In this document: positions 60,091 to 64,000 of the stretch, piece after piece | Numbering within the stretch: the first letter of the stretch is position 1 | How the letters are laid out: each line of letters begins with the position of its first letter | Source: Tigriopus japonicus | Lineage: Eukaryota; Arthropoda; Copepoda; Harpacticoida; Harpacticidae | Reading direction: 5' to 3' | Length of the DNA: 64,000 bases | Assembly (NCBI GenBank): GCA_010645155.1 | Contig: CM021314.1 | Coordinates: 2,592,803-2,656,802 of the forward strand | Position numbers and translations under genes: made by a program | The notes under the pieces: generated by a model | Databases searched by the model: none | Told to the model about the DNA's origin: nothing | The model's input: only the letters and a program-made list of their open reading frames with translations

Positions 60091-63000
60091 TTCTGTGGCG
60101 TGTGCGTTTGTGCACTATGGTGTGGTGAGTCTCCTTCCTGGTTGTCATTCGTGCCCACCGATTGTGATCATTGAATACGGGGGGACCAAAAACCAATCGT
60201 GAAAATGAGCGTGGTTTTTGTGGATGGAAAGAATGCTTTAATGGATTTGCTTCGAGATCCTTTTCAGACGTTTTTACCCGCACAGATTTCATGAACCACA
60301 CACAAATGCCTGGGATGGACTTCCCAATTTCACTTCATAATCAAGTTAGACGCATTGAAGGGGAAAACTCTCATTTGAAACCATCCCTGAAATGACAAAA
60401 TCATTGCTTCCCACAGATCAAAAGAAGATCAAAGCGTCTACTTTGATCCTGTTCAAGCTCAAAGGATATTGGCCACGTTTCCTAGTTCCTTGTCAATCAT
60501 ATCATTAATTTCGAATCCGATTCGAGACAAATGTTCGGGGCGGAGAAGGGTCGTTCAAGGATCTAACGTGGTTAGTTTAATTTGTATCCTCTCCTCGATT
60601 CCGTAACCACTTCACCAAGTTTTTGCACGCTTGTTTTGACCATCATGGCCGAAGCAATAACGATGGATGGTTGGATAGATTGGCAAACGACTGCATAGGA
60701 AGTTCGGCTTCTGTATAATATTGTTATTGGATCGAATCAGTTTGAACGGTACCTAGCCATGGTACCTCCTCAGCATCCAATAAGAAGCCAACATGGCTAG
60801 TAGTAGCTGTCGGTAGAACTTTTCCAAATGGTCTTGAGCAAGATCGTGCATGCCAACTTCTCATGAATCTTTCTTTCAATTTTGTTTTGCTCGTTGGCCT
60901 CGCTGCTGACGAGGATGAGATGCTTCTCTAAATACTACTACTAATACATCCTATATATACACGTACAGTAGGTACCTTTCGTCCTCGACGTCTCAACAAG
61001 TCCAAGTCCGAACTAGAAGATGGTCCTCTCAGTACAATATCCATCACGGTTTCGCAAGTCATGGATAGATTTTGCTCTTGAGACGTAAATGGCGAATCTG
61101 CGTGCTAGTCAAGTTTGATGGTGCCTCAAGTGGTGTTTTGAAGTGGCAAGCAACTCTCCAATTATTTCAAACTGCCTTAGATTCGTTTCTTTTCGCAAAA
61201 AGCCGTTTTTCTCTCCATCTGTTCACGAGTTTCTTTCTTCGAAACTTCGAGGTGTCGAGCGAGCCCAGAATTGGACCAATATTATCATAGCAATTACAAC
61301 AGCAAGAGGTGTCTTACCTTTCGAGAAATCAAGTTTGTTTTCACTGTTGGGGCGTGTTCGAAGAGAAGATGAGAAATTCACTTAGTCCTTCCAAAAAAAC
61401 TCGAATTTTTTTCTCTTTCAACACCGGTTGATGCTTATCTTCCTTTGGAGCTTGGAGTCTGTATTTTACACCTTTGGTGGATTTTTTGTCGTGAATTGTG
61501 CAAAACAATGCTCTCCACTCGAAAGATAGCAATCACAGTTGTTGGCTAATAATAGTCTGCCAAAGTGGGGTTTGTCACTTCAAATATGAACCAAACAAAG
61601 TTTACAAATGATCCTTATTTTTATAAGCCTCGCAAAAACTGTCAAAAATTGAGGACTTCGAATGAGGATTGTTTATTTTGCCCTTAAATACTTGGATGCG
61701 TTGAACTGTCACTCACACGAACTTCGTCAATAAACTTGAACCAACAACAGGCAACATCACAAGCCAAGTCTTGGTGGTCTTTGCCACTAAAAAGGTGTCT
61801 TCAATCAGGTTTAAAAACTGCAATAATTGCTCTCAGGTAAGAGAAAAAACAGCGCACCGCTCGCTAAACATTTGCACTTCCATTCATGGCAGTTCACTTT
61901 ACATCTCACTCCAGGCTACCAAACCTTCACTAAAAAGCCAACAAATCCAATGAAAGGCTGTACTTCGGTCTTCCAATTGTCACATTTGGGGTCACACACA
62001 CAGTAAAACACTCTTGGGAGGAAATGTCTCCACATCGATGTTTCATGAGCAACTGCTGCCTAAAGGCGCAAAGGCGTGAAAGAGCGAGCGAACGACTGAG
62101 TAAATGAACCAAGTACGGAATGGGACCGCGAGCGAGGAAACCACCGCCAAAAGCTAACAGCAAAGAGAAAGAGACGGACCTCCTGGCACGACTCCATTCC
62201 CTGGTTTCAGGCCTCTCTTGCCGAACCATGCATGGTTTGGTCTGGCTTGATCTTCGGATGCACGATGTGAATGTACATGTACACACACTAGGATCCCGTC
62301 AAACCATGTGATTCGCCTAGGGTAGAAGAGAGGGAATGGTTTTGGTTCGGCGTGCGGGGGATTTCGGTATCAATATTGGAAAATCCAAGTAAAATGGAAA
62401 AGTGCTGTGAGTCGGGATGATCATGCCTTGAAGAGAATGATGTGTAGGATTCATAAGGCAAACCAGAAGGCAACGGGTACCGTCGGCCTCCGCGAAGACG
62501 CAAGGAAAATAGAAAATTGCCAGGAACTCCATCACCTAGATTAGTTCATACCACGAATGTGTGTGGCGGCAACAATGCAAGCGGCAAACTTGATCTGGAA
62601 AAAGAATTCCAAGGTTAATCTGACATGAGAATGCCATAAAGCATGTTTTCAATTGACCCGCTGACTCATCAGTATTGATCGGAGGATCAGCAACAAGTCT
62701 GAATGATAGCCTAGAAGGGCCACTTCCGACGAAAGTGATTGGACAACGGAAAGAATAATGCTTGGCCACCCAGGATTGGTCGACATGGTTCTCTCCAATC
62801 AAGTGGGTGTTTGTACATTCTACAGTACGTACATACACATGCAGTAGAGGGGACGAAAGAATTTGAAAGGAAGTGTCAGAAGACACGGGAAAAAGTGAAA
62901 ATTTCAGTTGATTCCGTCTAGTGAAGCGGCGGACGAGGGTGCTTGACTCTTCTTCCACCCTTTTTCGATCGGAAAATAATTGCAAGTTCGAGGTACACTC

Positions 63001-63399
63001 GATGAGCTTGATTGGCCATAGACGATACGAAGCTACGAACCAGTGAAATTGCCTGATACTCCCGCATCAGACTTAATCGAGCGAAAGAGAACACGCAAAA
63101 TAGAAAATAATGGCAACAATTTCATTGCCTCCGTTTTGCAGCTCATCAAAGTTTTGATGCACTCCTTTTCATATCACTTAAAAAGAATCAGTTAAAAGGT
63201 CGGAAGGATTTCTCGGGCGTCGTTTATTAAAGTAACTCATTTGGACCACTAAATCTGAAAAAGCAAATAGCTCTGACTTTGGGATTCTTAACAATCTTTT
63301 AATGCAATCTTTCACCCTCTGAACTAAGAAGAGTTTTCATACTAATGAACCCGGCTTTGTTTTTTACAAGAGTTAAACCATCGCCTTTAAACGTATTTG

Positions 63400-64000
63400 G
63401 ATGCATGTTTGTCCAAAGTACCTTACCGACTCTATATTTAAGGGCTTGCAAAATCTGCTCTTAGCAATCCCTTGGTAGTTAAGGTATGTAATTGTTCTTG
63501 ACCGTAAGTTCTCGATTAGAAATGACTTGCATTTTATCCATCGACATACCCTCTATTCTACATTAAATGAAAGTCTTTGTTTCGGTAGCAAAATCCGCAA
63601 CTTGTAAAAACAAAAAATAATACAAAATCGGCATTTACAGAAACCATCGGGTTTATTATATGCTAAAAGACGCTTACCAGATAAATTTTACTGGCCTCCA
63701 CTCAAAAAGCATTTAAAATTTTCGGGAATTTTTGTAATGAATGATTATGGAAACGTCAACCATTCTATGAACATGAAGTACACTCATAAAATTATAGGTT
63801 GTCCCGAATTAGTTATGTGTTAAGAAGCAAAACCGTCAATGCTTAACTTTAACTGTAGTACTAGTAAATACATATCTATATTCGTATCAATCTATGACTG
63901 ATTGCTTGGATCTACTCAAGAGAGATCGATGCAAGAAGACTAAAAAATACCCGATGCAACATGGCGCAGACGGCAGGATTGCACCTTCAAATTCATTTTT
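63400..64000. other. AT-rich window end, nothing recognised
   Basis: Base composition falls back to the AT-rich character seen at the left end of the window. No gene or repeat seen. Confidence 0.4.

Larger units (their letters stand above)
50033..63400. other. Long non-coding stretch with scattered microsatellites
   Basis: No exon, RNA gene or transposon recognised. Simple repeats lie at 53531-53567 (CAAC passing into CCAT), 54492-54514 (ATGG) and 60071-60090 (ATTGAG). Open frames such as 57773-58144 plus and 59101-59472 minus have no recognisable domains. Confidence 0.4.

Overview
This is eukaryotic, most likely arthropod, nuclear DNA. The evidence is two genes with GT-AG introns (several only 68-103 bp long), a TATA box paired with a TCAGT initiator, an invertebrate-type Ly6 gene, a Diego/ANKRD6 orthologue, and remains of mariner (maT-like) and hAT-type DNA transposons. 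A crustacean such as a copepod is plausible but is only an inference. I see no bacterial operon, CRISPR array, rRNA or recognisable tRNA.

Layout. Positions 1-4100 are AT-rich and show nothing codable. Positions 4100-12000 are a graveyard of DNA transposons: a 235-bp hAT-type MITE with perfect 8-bp target duplications; a fossil mariner-family transposase on the minus strand, split by a 2.48-kb hAT-like insertion whose 8-bp target duplication (GAGCCTTC) is intact; a 32-bp minisatellite; a pair of 106-bp direct repeats; and a second, degenerate mariner copy. That second copy lies inside intron 2 of a small Ly6/three-finger gene (three exons, minus strand, 10814-12846), which has its own TATA/Inr promoter.

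Positions 13706-24393 hold the main gene of the window, a minus-strand orthologue of Diego/ANKRD6 (Diversin), a planar-cell-polarity and Wnt-pathway ankyrin protein. I could reconstruct eleven coding exons with consistent phases, giving 1011 residues. Its 5.4-kb intron 1 contains a 1.13-kb foldback element (arms of about 435 bp, TGTA duplications) and an orphan sequence that looks like a terminal exon.

Positions 24394-63400 are about 39 kb of visibly more GC-rich sequence with only scattered microsatellites, two short hairpins and chance ORFs. They probably form a long upstream intron or regulatory/intergenic region of the Diego gene, whose 5' exon(s) I could not place. The last 0.6 kb becomes AT-rich again. 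The two host genes are tandem on the same strand, about 0.8 kb apart. Nothing in the sequence links them functionally.
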